A stretch of 64,000 nucleotides of DNA from Lentilactobacillus buchneri (GCF_018314255.1 NZ_CP073066.1:1674001-1738000); one strand, 5' to 3'. Positions 1 through 8,560 are shown, counted from the stretch's first letter. The notes: generated from the letters alone by a model not told the origin. Translations and numbers: made by a program.

Positions 1-77
1 ACAGGTACACTGACAATAACTCTGAGCAATTCCATAAAAAGTTCGATAAGTTATTTGCTCAGAAAGTGAGAAAATAG
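1..77 (+). CDS. C-terminal end of an unknown protein (partial)
   Basis: An open frame from position 3 runs off the left edge and stops at TAG 75-77, giving about 24 residues rich in Lys, Asp and Phe. It ends 3 bases before the ATG of the downstream acetyltransferase-like gene, so the two were probably cotranscribed. A small regulator or antitoxin upstream of an acetyltransferase would fit such a pair, but too little is visible to name the family. The other two forward frames contain early stops. Confidence 0.4.
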   Translation, partial: RYTDNNSEQFHKKFDKLFAQKVRK

Positions 78-80
78 AAT

Positions 81-705
81 ATGGCATTTGAAGTAGTTTC
101 ATTAGGAAAGCTGCTAGAGAGCTACCCAGAAGATAGCATTCGCCAGCAGCTTTCTTCTTTTTTGCCTATAAATGATGATGTGGCTCACTTTATTCACGAT
201 ACTGCGATTCAATTTGAAAAGATTGGTTTATCACGAACGACACTAGTTTATACGTCAATAAAGGGGCAATTAGTTATAGCTGGGTATTTTTCCATATCTT
301 CGAAACCACTCTCGATCTCCAAGAAAAACTGGCACCATTTGAGTAAAAGTGTTCAAAAAAAGGTTAATGCCCATTGGTTACAAAACTGCTCAAGACAGCT
401 ATGAAGTTTCCTCCATACTTCTTGGCCAGTTGGGGAAAAATTTTTTGTATAAAGATCAAAATGTTATCACAGGTGAAGAACTGCTTGGCCTTGCTTATGA
501 GGAAATTAAACATGCTTGGAAAGCAATCGTCGGTACCATGTTGTATCTTGAAGCAAAAAATGAACCACATTTGAGAGACTTTTATACCGCTAATGGATTT
601 AGCCAGTTATTATTAAAGAAGAGTGATATCGACAAACAACCCACGATTCCATATGTTTCTGTCAATGGGCTTCACTTATATATTAAGAAACTAAGCGATA
701 TTTGA
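81..705 (+). pseudogene. Acetyltransferase-like protein, frameshifted
   Basis: Two overlapping frames together give one roughly 207-residue protein. The first runs from ATG 81 and stops at about 404. The second continues from about 355 to TGA 703-705 with sequence such as GYKTAQDSYEVSS and FYTANGFSQ, which resembles the C-terminal part of GNAT-fold N-acetyltransferases. The frames join at a run of seven A's at 355-361; one A fewer would fuse them. The fold assignment is an inference from length and these motifs. The frameshift may be real inactivation, phase variation in the A-tract, or a sequencing error. The gene follows the partial frame at 1-77 with 3 bases between. Confidence 0.5.
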
Positions 706-757
706 TCAGACATTGTCCAATCCATTGTGTACTGCAATCAAACCAAATAAGACCATC

Positions 758-765
758 AAAAAAGT
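758..765. repeat. Target-site duplication, left copy
   Basis: AAAAAAGT directly abuts the left inverted repeat of the insertion sequence and is repeated exactly at 2229-2236. Eight-base duplications are the usual size for ISL3-family insertions. Confidence 0.85.
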
Positions 766-2228
766 GGTTCTTCGTCAACTGTTGTTGGTGAACAAAATAT
801 TGGAGTTCTAATCACTTGGTGATTAGAGCTCTTTTTGTATGAACTCGAAAAGCGAACAGCACTCTTAGCCGGAATCTGAAGAAGTTTCGGTAACCAAATC
901 CAGTGCGTTTAATGACTTTAATCTTGTTGTTTGAACCTTCTAAGGGCCCGTTGGTGTAATGGTGAGTAAAGGTATTGCCAATTTCATCATGATGAGTCGC
1001 TAGGGTCTGGAGGGTTGCCAACATCTCTTCCGAGCAGCCCTCTAAGTGATGGAATACTTGATTATAGTTGGGCCAATCACGGTTTTTGATGGTTTCACGT
1101 AACCGATTCATCACGTTGTAAGTTTGCTTGAGCTCGGGATCAATGTCCAATAAAGCATCAACCACATCAGTGGCAGTCGCTGGATAAGGGAAGTTTGTCC
1201 ACTTACGGAAAGCTTCGTAGTTGAGGTGATTTTCCGGCGTTAATAATAGTTTCCAATAGCGTTTTAGGGCGTGATACTCGCGTGAGGAAGTCGCCAGGGT
1301 TTTCATGAGGCGCACCCGCGTCTTATTAAAAGCTCGATTTAAAGCGTTAACCAAGTGGAACGGATCGATGACAACGATGGCGTTCGGAAAGATCTGCCCC
1401 ACCAATTTGGGATAGGTATAGTTCATATCGGTGACGATAATTTTCACATTTTCTCGCGCAGCCTGGTCGTAATGCTGGAAATACTTTTGAAGCTGATAGA
1501 TGGTCCTAAAGGGTAACAGGTCGATCAATTCGTGGGTTTCCGCGTCCATAAATTCAAAGCTCATCGCGCCGGTGGCGCTCTTAGTGCTTTTAACTTCGTC
1601 CATGAGGAGAACTTTTGGTAAATAGTGCCAGTTGGTTTGAAAGTCCCGTTCAGCGCGCAAGAGCTGCCGACCAACGAATGAATCCGAAGTGGATAACTCA
1701 TCGGCAATGTGTTTGAGCGAAACCGGTTCGGTCAGTTTTTCTAAGCATTGTTTGCGGGTCGTATTTGAAATCGTGCAGTGTTTCGGCACCGCATTCGTCT
1801 GCGCCAGGAAATTGGTATGACAAGCCTTACAGTGAAAGTTTCGCCGATTGAGACACAGGATAACGGTGCTGCCCAATGTTTTTGCGAATCTAATGGTGGT
1901 CTTCCGCCAACCATAGCCAATAATTTGGTGATCATTGATAATCCCACAATTGCGGCATGCCTTGGGGGTGTAGTTTAGGGACCCCACCAATCGAATCACT
2001 CCATCATCACCCACTTGTCCTTCCTCAATTATTAAGTGTTCATCATCTATTCCTAACAACATTTTCGTAGTATCATTTGACATAGGGCATTTCCTTTCTT
2101 GACTTAATTCTGTGGTGGGAGCAAGTTAACGGACGGGAGATGTCCGCTTTTTTATTCTAATGATAAACAAAAAATCTGTCATCAGTAATAGATAAAAATC
2201 TATTACCAACAACAGATATTGTAGAACC
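766..2228 (-). mobile_element. Complete ISL3-family insertion sequence (1463 bp)
   Basis: The element is bounded by imperfect 24-bp inverted repeats at 766-789 and 2205-2228. Both outer ends begin GGTTCT and share the inner block CTGTTGTTGGT, about 19 of 24 positions identical. It is flanked by perfect 8-bp direct repeats (AAAAAAGT) and encodes one intact transposase on the minus strand. Removing the element and one duplication restores a simple hairpin terminator (GTTGGAG/CTCCAAC), so the insertion landed at the base of the terminator behind the acetyltransferase pseudogene. Intact ends, duplication and reading frame suggest a recent, possibly active insertion. Confidence 0.93.
812..2083 (-). 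CDS. tnp: ISL3-family transposase
   Basis: A 423-residue DDE transposase that catalyses cut-and-paste movement of the surrounding element. The N-terminus has two Cys-X2-Cys pairs (CRNC about residue 43, CKAC about residue 85), the zinc-ribbon helix-turn-helix arrangement typical of ISL3 transposases. The catalytic core contains LLMDEVK, IVTDMN, VVIDPFH and the C-terminal GPLEGSNNKIK block with RTGFGYRNF, characteristic of the DDE_Tnp_ISL3 domain. Length is normal for the family and no frameshift is seen. It is transcribed alone, from a start just inside the right inverted repeat. Confidence 0.95.
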   Translation of the reverse strand: MSNDTTKMLLGIDDEHLIIEEGQVGDDGVIRLVGSLNYTPKACRNCGIINDHQIIGYGWRKTTIRFAKTLGSTVILCLNRRNFHCKACHTNFLAQTNAVPKHCTISNTTRKQCLEKLTEPVSLKHIADELSTSDSFVGRQLLRAERDFQTNWHYLPKVLLMDEVKSTKSATGAMSFEFMDAETHELIDLLPFRTIYQLQKYFQHYDQAARENVKIIVTDMNYTYPKLVGQIFPNAIVVIDPFHLVNALNRAFNKTRVRLMKTLATSSREYHALKRYWKLLLTPENHLNYEAFRKWTNFPYPATATDVVDALLDIDPELKQTYNVMNRLRETIKNRDWPNYNQVFHHLEGCSEEMLATLQTLATHHDEIGNTFTHHYTNGPLEGSNNKIKVIKRTGFGYRNFFRFRLRVLFAFRVHTKRALITK

Positions 2229-2257
2229 AAAAAAGTTGGAGTTTATCTCCAACTTTT
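2229..2257 (+). terminator. Terminator interrupted by IS insertion
   Basis: AAGTTGGAG, loop TTTAT and CTCCAACTT form a 9-bp stem followed by T's. The right copy of the target duplication (2229-2236) overlaps the 5' base of this stem. Before the insertion it would have been the terminator of the acetyltransferase-like gene. Confidence 0.7.
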
Positions 2258-2388
2258 TGTGTCCCTTGAGTTACAACCGCGAGTCGATTTGGTTAATTCC
2301 CCCGAGAACAGTACCATATTAAATTGCAAAATGGTAATATTAACTTAATACAAATTGTGCGACAAAAGGATATTGAGGAGTGAATTTC

Positions 2389-3696
2389 ATGATTTTGAGT
2401 TTCAAAAAATCATTGTATCTTGGCCTGGCAGCAGTTGCGATAGTGGCCGCAGTTGAATTAACAACCACTGATGCCAGTGCCAAATCATATGCTAGAATCA
2501 CATCCAACCAGGTGATGCAGACAGCCCCGCAGAACCGTAACGTGACGACCAACGGGACCAATGCGCTTTACACCAAAGCCGGTACCCTGCGCGGTGCCCG
2601 AATGATTGCGTCTAAGTATACGTTGCAGCGATATGGCAGCTCCAAGCTTTCCAGCCAGTATTTCCGGGCTTACCGGGTCGCCACGACTAATCGGGGTGCG
2701 GTTTACTATAAGGTTGTTTCATTCAATGGTGTTTACCGTGGTTGGATCTATGGCGGGCGAGTAAACGGGACCTTTGCCGGTGGTTTGAATCCGGCCAACA
2801 CAATGGTAAATGCGAATTTGCCTTTGCAAAAGACCGGCTACACGTTGACCAATCCACAGAAATACACACTGTGGGTCGATCCCAAATGGTCACAGTATAA
2901 GGCCAAACAATTTGACATGAGCAGCTATAGCGCCAATGACACCTTTACAATTACCGATGCGGCTGTTAAGACCCGCGAACAATATTTATACTATAAAGTC
3001 ATTGATGATAAAAATTCCGCGATTGTTGGCTGGGTCTATTCAGGTGGCGTGGCAGCTCCTAATTCCCAACAGGCAACTAAAGATAACAGCGTCAAGATTA
3101 ACTATGTAAATCCAGCCGGCCAGTCCGTTGGGGCTTACACATGGATTATTCAAAAGACAGATCTAAAAGCCGGGGCTACCATGACCGATGGTGACAAGCT
3201 GGGGGATATTCTCCAAAACAGCACTCAACTAAGTGATGTGGCCACTAAGAACGTGCCAACCGGGTATAAGATCAGTGCCACCCAAAGCCCAACCAATCAA
3301 CCGGCTAACTTCACCGTTGGATCAGAGGACTATCTGGTCTATGTCGATCCGATCAAGGCCAACTTCCTATCACCGGTTGCCTATTATCTGACCAATACCG
3401 GTCAACAAATTAGCCCATCTCAGCTAGTGGGCAATACCTATCCGATTTTGATAGACGCCCAGATGACGATTTTCTCAAGTCAAACCCAGGGAATCGTGCC
3501 AGCTAAAGTCTTTGATAACGCTTTGTTTGCAGACCCTAACAAACTGGCTTCCTTGACCGGCGTTTCGGTGAAGAATGCTGACGGTACGATGACTACACCA
3601 ATTTATTACTTCAACAAGCAGGCGACAATTGCCGCCAACACAACAGCTAGGTATGGCGATACTTTGAAGCTTTATTATACGCTGCCGCAGAGATAA
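2389..3696 (+). CDS. Secreted S-layer-like surface protein
   Basis: A 435-residue exported protein. A signal peptide (FKKSLYLGLAAVAIVA, cleavage near DASA-KS) is followed by two related blocks of about 70-80 residues, each containing YYKV and ending in a GW(I/V)Y(G/S)GGRV-like segment, resembling SH3/GW-type wall-binding modules and the N-terminal repeats of S-layer proteins from the L. buchneri/brevis group. The middle (VKINYVNPAGQSVGAYTW) is reminiscent of a MucBP module. There is no LPXTG motif, so attachment is probably non-covalent. ATG 2389 is chosen because GAGGAG (2375-2380) lies 8 bases upstream; the in-frame GTG at 2380 overlaps that site. S-layer relationship is an inference. Confidence 0.7.
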   Translation: MILSFKKSLYLGLAAVAIVAAVELTTTDASAKSYARITSNQVMQTAPQNRNVTTNGTNALYTKAGTLRGARMIASKYTLQRYGSSKLSSQYFRAYRVATTNRGAVYYKVVSFNGVYRGWIYGGRVNGTFAGGLNPANTMVNANLPLQKTGYTLTNPQKYTLWVDPKWSQYKAKQFDMSSYSANDTFTITDAAVKTREQYLYYKVIDDKNSAIVGWVYSGGVAAPNSQQATKDNSVKINYVNPAGQSVGAYTWIIQKTDLKAGATMTDGDKLGDILQNSTQLSDVATKNVPTGYKISATQSPTNQPANFTVGSEDYLVYVDPIKANFLSPVAYYLTNTGQQISPSQLVGNTYPILIDAQMTIFSSQTQGIVPAKVFDNALFADPNKLASLTGVSVKNADGTMTTPIYYFNKQATIAANTTARYGDTLKLYYTLPQR

Positions 3697-3702
3697 TCTA
3701 AG

Positions 3703-3742
3703 ATGGCATTCAAATTCATTGATGAATTTGAATGTCATTTTT
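3703..3742 (+). terminator. Terminator of surface-protein gene
   Basis: A 17-bp nearly perfect inverted repeat (GGCATTCAAATTCAT / ATGAATTTGAATGTC) with a 2-base gap, followed by a T-rich stretch. Confidence 0.8.
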
Positions 3743-3846
3743 GTTTATAAACTATCAAAATACCAGTTCTGAAAGCTTTTTGCTTACTTTTTCCACCGGA
3801 TTAGCCCATAATATAAATACTCTAAAAAGTAAAGGGAGGCATTTGG

Positions 3847-4671
3847 ATGTCGATTTTAACTGATACCTATGAATTAAATAATGGCATTAAAATTCCCAAA
3901 GTGGGCTTTGGTACCTGGCAGATTCCGGGCGGCCAGGATACTTACGACGCTGTCAGCATGGCCCTTCAGGCTGGCTATCGTCACATTGATACCGCAAAAG
4001 CCTATCGAAATGAAAAGAGCGTTGGCGAGGCAATTCTTGATTCGAATGTGGACCGGGAAAACGTCTTCGTAACATCAAAATTACCAGCCGCAACCAAGTC
4101 CTATGACGGGGCGATTGCGGATTTTCGTTCCACAATGAAGGCCTTGAACCTATCTTATTTGGATTTGTACCTAATTCATGCTCCGTGGCCATGGGGCGAA
4201 CGGGGATCGACCAACTATGATGAAGCCAATGTGGAAGTCTGGAAAGCCATGCAGGATATTTATGCCAGTGGTGAAGTGAAGGCAATTGGGGTTTCTAATT
4301 TTAATGTCCATGATCTTCAAAACATTTTGGCTCATGCTGATGTTCAACCGATGGTGGATCAGATTCGCTACTTCGTCGGCTACACCGAGCCTGAAACAAC
4401 CCAATTTGCCCAAGATAATGATATCTTGGTGGAGGCATATTCTCCACTTGCCACCGGCGGCATTCTGGAGAACTTAGACATTAAAAAGATTGCTGACAGA
4501 TACGGCGTGAGCGTCGCGCAATTAGCCATTAAGTTCGTCCTGCAAAATGACGTGCTGCCATTACCTAAGGCAACTCACAAGAACCATATTGAAAATAATA
4601 CCCAATTAGACTTTACGATTAGTGCAGAAGATATGAAACTTTTGAATGGGCTGACAGCAACTGATATGTAA
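3847..4671 (+). CDS. Aldo/keto reductase
   Basis: A 274-residue NADPH-dependent aldo/keto reductase of the 2,5-diketogluconate reductase-like group, a single TIM-barrel domain. Visible family motifs are GFGTWQI at the N-terminus, GYRHIDTAKAYRNE carrying the catalytic Asp and Tyr, TSKLPA carrying the Lys, and LIHAPWPWG carrying the active-site His, then GVSNF and the C-terminal PLPKAT phosphate-binding segment. Substrate cannot be told from sequence. It has its own AGGGAGG ribosome binding site and is followed by a terminator, so it is monocistronic. It is one of four aldo/keto reductases in the window. Confidence 0.9.
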   Translation: MSILTDTYELNNGIKIPKVGFGTWQIPGGQDTYDAVSMALQAGYRHIDTAKAYRNEKSVGEAILDSNVDRENVFVTSKLPAATKSYDGAIADFRSTMKALNLSYLDLYLIHAPWPWGERGSTNYDEANVEVWKAMQDIYASGEVKAIGVSNFNVHDLQNILAHADVQPMVDQIRYFVGYTEPETTQFAQDNDILVEAYSPLATGGILENLDIKKIADRYGVSVAQLAIKFVLQNDVLPLPKATHKNHIENNTQLDFTISAEDMKLLNGLTATDM

Positions 4672-4684
4672 TATAGAGAAATCT

Positions 4685-4716
4685 TGAACGGATCGCACAT
4701 TTGCGACCCGTTTTTG
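4685..4716 (+). terminator. Terminator of aldo/keto reductase gene
   Basis: AACGGATCGCA and TGCGACCCGTT form an imperfect stem followed by TTTTT. Confidence 0.65.
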
Positions 4717-4770
4717 TTTGAAATTTGTTACAGTGGAGTTGAATCCTAATTGAAAAGGGGAAAATCATTT

Positions 4771-5412
4771 ATGGCAAATGTATTGATTTTAGGTGCTAAT
4801 GGGCAAATTGCGAAGTTGGTTGAAAAACAATTGCTCGATGAAACGGACCACCAGTTAACGTTGTTTCTGCGGCAGGCGAACCGGATCACGGTCGCTGATC
4901 CCAAACGTGAAACCGTCATTGAAGGGGATGCCACCAATCGACAGGCAATCATCAAAGCCCTCGACGGCATTGATATTGTTTATGCAAATTTGAGTGGCAA
5001 AAACATTGAAGACCAGGCCAAGGCAGTTGTCGGTGCCATCGATCGGACCAACGTTCAACGATTGATTTGGATTTCGACTTTGGGAATCTATGACGAAGTT
5101 CCCGGTGCGTTTGGCAAATGGAACCATCAGCAGCTCGACGGTGGCTATCTTGAGCCGTATACCGCAGCTGCCAAGGTAGTCGAAAACTCCGATTTGGACT
5201 ACACGATTATCAGGCCAGCCTGGTTATCGAATAAAGACATTGTGAGTTACGAAACCACCGAAAAAGGTGAACCTTTCAAGGGGACCGAAGTCTCGCGCAA
5301 GAGTATTGCCGACCTGGTTGTTAAGTTGATTAACCATCCAAGCCAAGCAATTCGCCACTCTTTGGGTGTCAACCAACCGAATACGGATGGGGACAAACCC
5401 AGTTGGTACTGA
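4771..5412 (+). CDS. NAD(P)-binding atypical SDR (NmrA-like)
   Basis: A 213-residue Rossmann-fold protein. The N-terminus MANVLILGANGQIAK carries the GxxGxxG nucleotide-binding loop, and ISTLGIYDEVPG, YTAAAKVVENSDLDYT and IIRPAWL match the atypical short-chain dehydrogenase (NAD(P)H-binding, YwnB/NmrA-like) pattern. These proteins are often redox sensors or quinone-type reductases, but the substrate is unknown here. ATG 4771 is preferred over the in-frame TTG 4750 because AAAAGGGG lies between them at proper spacing. It is monocistronic, with a strong terminator downstream. Confidence 0.8.
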   Translation: MANVLILGANGQIAKLVEKQLLDETDHQLTLFLRQANRITVADPKRETVIEGDATNRQAIIKALDGIDIVYANLSGKNIEDQAKAVVGAIDRTNVQRLIWISTLGIYDEVPGAFGKWNHQQLDGGYLEPYTAAAKVVENSDLDYTIIRPAWLSNKDIVSYETTEKGEPFKGTEVSRKSIADLVVKLINHPSQAIRHSLGVNQPNTDGDKPSWY

Positions 5413-5449
5413 TTGTCTCGATTTGCGTCTGAATGTTATCTAGTAGAAC

Positions 5450-5513
5450 TGTGCGCCAATAAGCAGCTTCCAGTGTATAAGGAAGGCTAACCGCTTATTG
5501 GCGCACACTTTTT
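5450..5513 (+). terminator. Long-stem terminator
   Basis: TGTGCGCCAATAAGC at 5450-5464 pairs perfectly with GCTTATTGGCGCACA at 5493-5507, enclosing a second small stem, followed by CTTTTTTG. Confidence 0.85.
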
Positions 5514-5590
5514 TGTTCAAAACTTACAACTCTCTAAAAAGGTTTGCGATTTTGTTAAGGAAAGTGCAACTTTATCACTTGGTTTGCGTT

Positions 5591-5623
5591 TTTAAGTTGC
5601 GTTTAAGCTGCCAACGATAATCT
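5591..5623 (+). promoter_or_regulatory. CiaR-like direct repeat and promoter, copy 1
   Basis: TTTAAG (5591-5596), five bases, TTTAAG (5602-5607), ten bases, TAATCT (5618-5623); GATAAT at 5616-5621 is an alternative -10. The TTTAAG-N5-TTTAAG arrangement just upstream of the -10 is the published binding motif of the streptococcal response regulator CiaR. The same arrangement with identical spacing recurs at 6521-6553. Regulation by a CiaR-like OmpR-family regulator is an inference; no such regulator is in the window. Confidence 0.6.
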
Positions 5624-5768
5624 AGTGACAATCAATAACGAAGGGAGCAATGCCAATGCCACATCAGCCATTCAAACAAAGGTAAATCATCAAGCAGCAC
5701 TTCAACAAACATTTCAACTTAACAAAATCGATTCACTAAAAAATGAAACCAAAAAGGAGATCATCAAT

Positions 5769-6497
5769 ATGAACTTAAAAACAATCTTATACGCAACCGG
5801 TGCCGCAATGGGAATCTTCACAACGAGTGCAGTGACTGGCGCAACTGCCAACGCTGCCGTTACCCCAACCCCACAATCTCAACAAGCTAATAAAACAAAT
5901 ACCAACAGCCAAACAGCTAATGGCAATAAGACCCAATCGAACAACCAGTCCAAGAGTAACACTGATCAAGCTGCTAAGAAGACGGATCAGAGCAAGACGG
6001 ATCAGAATAAAGCTGCAACGACAACGCCAACCAAAACGCAAACCACACCAGCCAAAACCGGAAACCAAACCACTACGCCAGCCAAGTCAAATTCGAGCAG
6101 CAATCAGCAGGCGAATAATTCAACTCCTGCCAAAACTACGACCCCAGCTAAGACAACGAATAGTACAGCCGCTACGACCACATTTGATCAACGAGCCCCA
6201 AGGCTAACCGGTTCAGCTTATAAGAGTGAAAATGCCGGGTTTAAACCAACTGTTCAAAATAAGCGCGCTAATAAAAATGTGACTGTCAAATACTCAATTA
6301 ACACCTACGAATCTGACGGTTCAGCCAGCTCCAAGCCGTTCCAAATTAAGATTTACAAAGACGGCAGCCTTTACAAGACGATTAACGCATCTTCTGGTAC
6401 CGCAACCGGGTCATTCAGCGCTCCTAAAGGTACTTACACCCTGCGTGTCTACACCAGCCAATCAACTCATTACACTGGCGGTTTATCAGTTGAATAA
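5769..6497 (+). CDS. Secreted Thr/Asn/Gln/Lys-rich protein
   Basis: About 242 residues. A signal peptide (MNLKTILYATGAAMGIF, cleavage near ANA-AV) is followed by about 110 residues of low-complexity sequence made of Thr, Gln, Asn, Lys, Pro and Ala (TTTPAKT-like), typical of wall-spanning linkers. A compact C-terminal domain of about 100 residues (YSINTYESDG, IKIYKDGSLYKTI, GTYTLRVYTS) looks like a beta-sandwich. No sorting motif is seen. ATG 5769 is chosen because AAAAAGGAGA precedes it; upstream in-frame codons lie in the leader. The leader of about 145 nt begins at a CiaR-like promoter, so expression probably follows envelope stress signalling. Function unknown. Confidence 0.65.
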   Translation: MNLKTILYATGAAMGIFTTSAVTGATANAAVTPTPQSQQANKTNTNSQTANGNKTQSNNQSKSNTDQAAKKTDQSKTDQNKAATTTPTKTQTTPAKTGNQTTTPAKSNSSSNQQANNSTPAKTTTPAKTTNSTAATTTFDQRAPRLTGSAYKSENAGFKPTVQNKRANKNVTVKYSINTYESDGSASSKPFQIKIYKDGSLYKTINASSGTATGSFSAPKGTYTLRVYTSQSTHYTGGLSVE

Positions 6498-6520
6498 AAA
6501 AATCAAATAAATTTTAGCCA

Positions 6521-6553
6521 TTTAAGCTTCGTTTAAGTTGGCTGAGGTAATCT
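6521..6553 (+). promoter_or_regulatory. CiaR-like direct repeat and promoter, copy 2
   Basis: TTTAAG (6521-6526), five bases, TTTAAG (6532-6537), ten bases, TAATCT (6548-6553). Spacing is identical to copy 1, and similarity continues downstream (TAATCTA, then GACAATCAA, then a GGAG), so this is a duplicated promoter region. No convincing gene follows before the terminator at about 7000. Confidence 0.55.
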
Positions 6554-6994
6554 ATAGACAATCAAATAAGAGAGGAGGGAAACACCAAGCAAGCACATCA
6601 AACCAAACCCCTAATATGATTTCTAATCAGCTCCCAGATGACTGTCTATGCGAAAGGAAGGATGAACTGTACATGTCAAAAAAGACCCTTTTAAAACCCA
6701 AGTTTAAATACGCATACGGTTCCAACCAGCATCAAAGATTTGTGGTCTGGAGCTGCTACTAAAACCAAGTACCGAGTTAATTCAAGACCGAGCGCTGGAA
6801 CTCACTAACCCATTGAAAGGACTGATGCCATGGAGAATAATCGGATTTACTAGCGTATCACAATATAATATTCACCCCTCAAATAATTACTAAGAAATAC
6901 CCAACAAGATTGACAAGATTCTTAACTTCATGAAATACCCCTCAATATGAATTGAATAAGAATTACCCCTCAATATGAAATATAAAATTCCCTT
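6554..6994 (+). other. Gene-poor region behind CiaR-like promoter copy 2
   Basis: No recognisable protein gene. A 29-codon frame (ATG 6673 to TAA 6762, beginning MSKKTLLKPKFKYAYG) follows an AAGGAAGG sequence but resembles nothing I know and may be a remnant. Further on, TACCCCTCAATATGAA occurs twice (about 6937 and 6965), with a related CACCCCTCAAATAAT at about 6872. The stretch could be a decayed relative of the upstream secreted-protein gene or an untranslated RNA running from the promoter to the terminator at 6995-7029. Confidence 0.35.
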
Positions 6995-7029
6995 AGAAAG
7001 TCCTGTATGCGAGCAGGGCTTTCTTTTTG
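6995..7029 (+). terminator. Intrinsic terminator
   Basis: AGAAAGTCCTG and CAGGGCTTTCT pair around an 8-base loop and are followed by TTTTTG. It closes the gene-poor region and lies about 100 bases before the sugar transporter. Confidence 0.75.
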
Positions 7030-7130
7030 TCTTCATTCAAATTTTTAACGTGCATTTGATTGTTGGTAAAAGCGAAGTTGCGTACAATTAGTTTAGATGT
7101 TTTAATTCCTAACAAAAGGTGGTGGCAATC

Positions 7131-8453
7131 TTGAAGTCGAGTGCTGAATGGTCAACCAGGTGGACTGAACGGATCAGCTATGGATTAAGTGATGCGGCTG
7201 ACAATCTGATTTTTCAAATGATGACGACTTATTTGCTGTTTTTTTACACCGATGTCTATGGTTTGACACCCAGTGCGGTCGCCATCTTGTTTGTGGTCGC
7301 CCGAGTAGCTGATGTCGTCGAAAGTTTTATCATCGGTATCATGATTGACCACACCCATTCAAGATTTGGTAAGAGTCGGCCGTTCTTTCTGTGGTATTCG
7401 GTGCCTTACGCGGCCTTTGCGATTCTGACGTTTGTCACACCGAATTTCTCCTATGGCGGCAAACTGATTTGGGCTTACGTGACCTATCTTGGTCTGGGAT
7501 TCTTATACACCGCCGTTAATCTGCCAATTACATCAATTCTGCCAACGATGTCACAGAATACTCGTGAGCTGACACTGCTTGGGGTTATCCGCCAGTTCTT
7601 TGGCAGTTCAGTACAAATCATCGTGGCAGTTTTCACACTGCCTTTGGTTTGGCTATTCGGCCACGGCAACCAGCAGAAGGGATTTCTGGGAACGATTATC
7701 GTGTTTGGAATCATTTCACTTTTTTTGATTCTCAACACCTTCGTGCACGTGCGTGAACGCTTCTCCAATCCACACATTGCCCACCAACCGGTCAAGGTTG
7801 TTTTGAACATGTTAGCTCACAACCAGCCGTGGATTATCATGTCGATTGTGATCTCTATGTATTGGCTGGTCACGGCGATTAAGAATCAGACGACCATTTA
7901 TTACTTCAAGTACACCCTTGGCAATGAAGGACTGGTTCCTTGGGCAAATGGCTTTACCTTGGCCGCTTTAATTGGCGTGTTAATGATTATTAGACTGACC
8001 GATCACCAAAGTAAGAAGAAAACAATGTTACATGGGATCTTGATTGCGTTAACCGCGCAGGCGATTATTGCTGCCGGCGTGTATGGTAAATGGCTGCTGG
8101 TTTTGTTTGCCGGTGTCTTTATTAACTCAATTGGAAACGGCATTATCATCGGTCTGGTCTCAATTATGATTGCCGACACTATCCGATACGGTGCCAGCAT
8201 GGGGATTCAGGCAGAAGGTATTTTAGCTTCAACGGATGATTTTGGCGTTAACTTTGGTCTGGGAATTGGCGGCTTGATTACGGCCGGCTTGTTTCACGTG
8301 TCGGGTTACGTTGCCAATCAGTCACAGAATGCGGCGACTTTGTCGATGATTAATTGGAACTATGTTTGGATTCCACTGGTGATTTATATCGGGATGTATC
8401 TGGTGTTGAATTTATATGATGAACAGCGAATTATTGATGCCATTGAAAAATAA
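7131..8453 (+). CDS. GPH-family sugar:cation symporter
   Basis: A 440-residue, 12-TM transporter of the glycoside-pentoside-hexuronide family (MelB/XylP-like), importing a sugar or glycoside with protons or sodium. Typical features are ERISYGLSDAADNLIFQ in TM1, FYTDVYGL, VARVADVVESFIIGIMIDHT with the conserved acidic residues, and the SRFGKSRPFFLW loop. It lacks the C-terminal IIA domain found in LacS. The start is TTG 7131, 9 bases behind AAAGGTGG; the upstream GTG overlaps that site. No glycosidase or kinase is adjacent, so the substrate is unknown. Confidence 0.85.
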   Translation: MKSSAEWSTRWTERISYGLSDAADNLIFQMMTTYLLFFYTDVYGLTPSAVAILFVVARVADVVESFIIGIMIDHTHSRFGKSRPFFLWYSVPYAAFAILTFVTPNFSYGGKLIWAYVTYLGLGFLYTAVNLPITSILPTMSQNTRELTLLGVIRQFFGSSVQIIVAVFTLPLVWLFGHGNQQKGFLGTIIVFGIISLFLILNTFVHVRERFSNPHIAHQPVKVVLNMLAHNQPWIIMSIVISMYWLVTAIKNQTTIYYFKYTLGNEGLVPWANGFTLAALIGVLMIIRLTDHQSKKKTMLHGILIALTAQAIIAAGVYGKWLLVLFAGVFINSIGNGIIIGLVSIMIADTIRYGASMGIQAEGILASTDDFGVNFGLGIGGLITAGLFHVSGYVANQSQNAATLSMINWNYVWIPLVIYIGMYLVLNLYDEQRIIDAIEK

Positions 8454-8490
8454 AATTGTGGTGAAAGTCGATTTGATACCGCAATCTAAC

Positions 8491-8535
8491 TAAACAAGGC
8501 ACCCATTTCTGACCTTGAAATGGGTGCCTTGTTTA
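8491..8535. terminator. Bidirectional terminator
   Basis: A perfect 19-bp inverted repeat (TAAACAAGGCACCCATTTC and its complement) with a 7-base loop lies between the convergent symporter gene and fetB. Confidence 0.85.
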
Positions 8536-8560
8536 GTTGAATGACCGGTTCCGGAAACAT

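Noticed and set aside
2380..2388. GTG 2380 as start of the S-layer-like protein
   Set aside because: It overlaps the GAGGAG ribosome binding site; ATG 2389 is correctly spaced.
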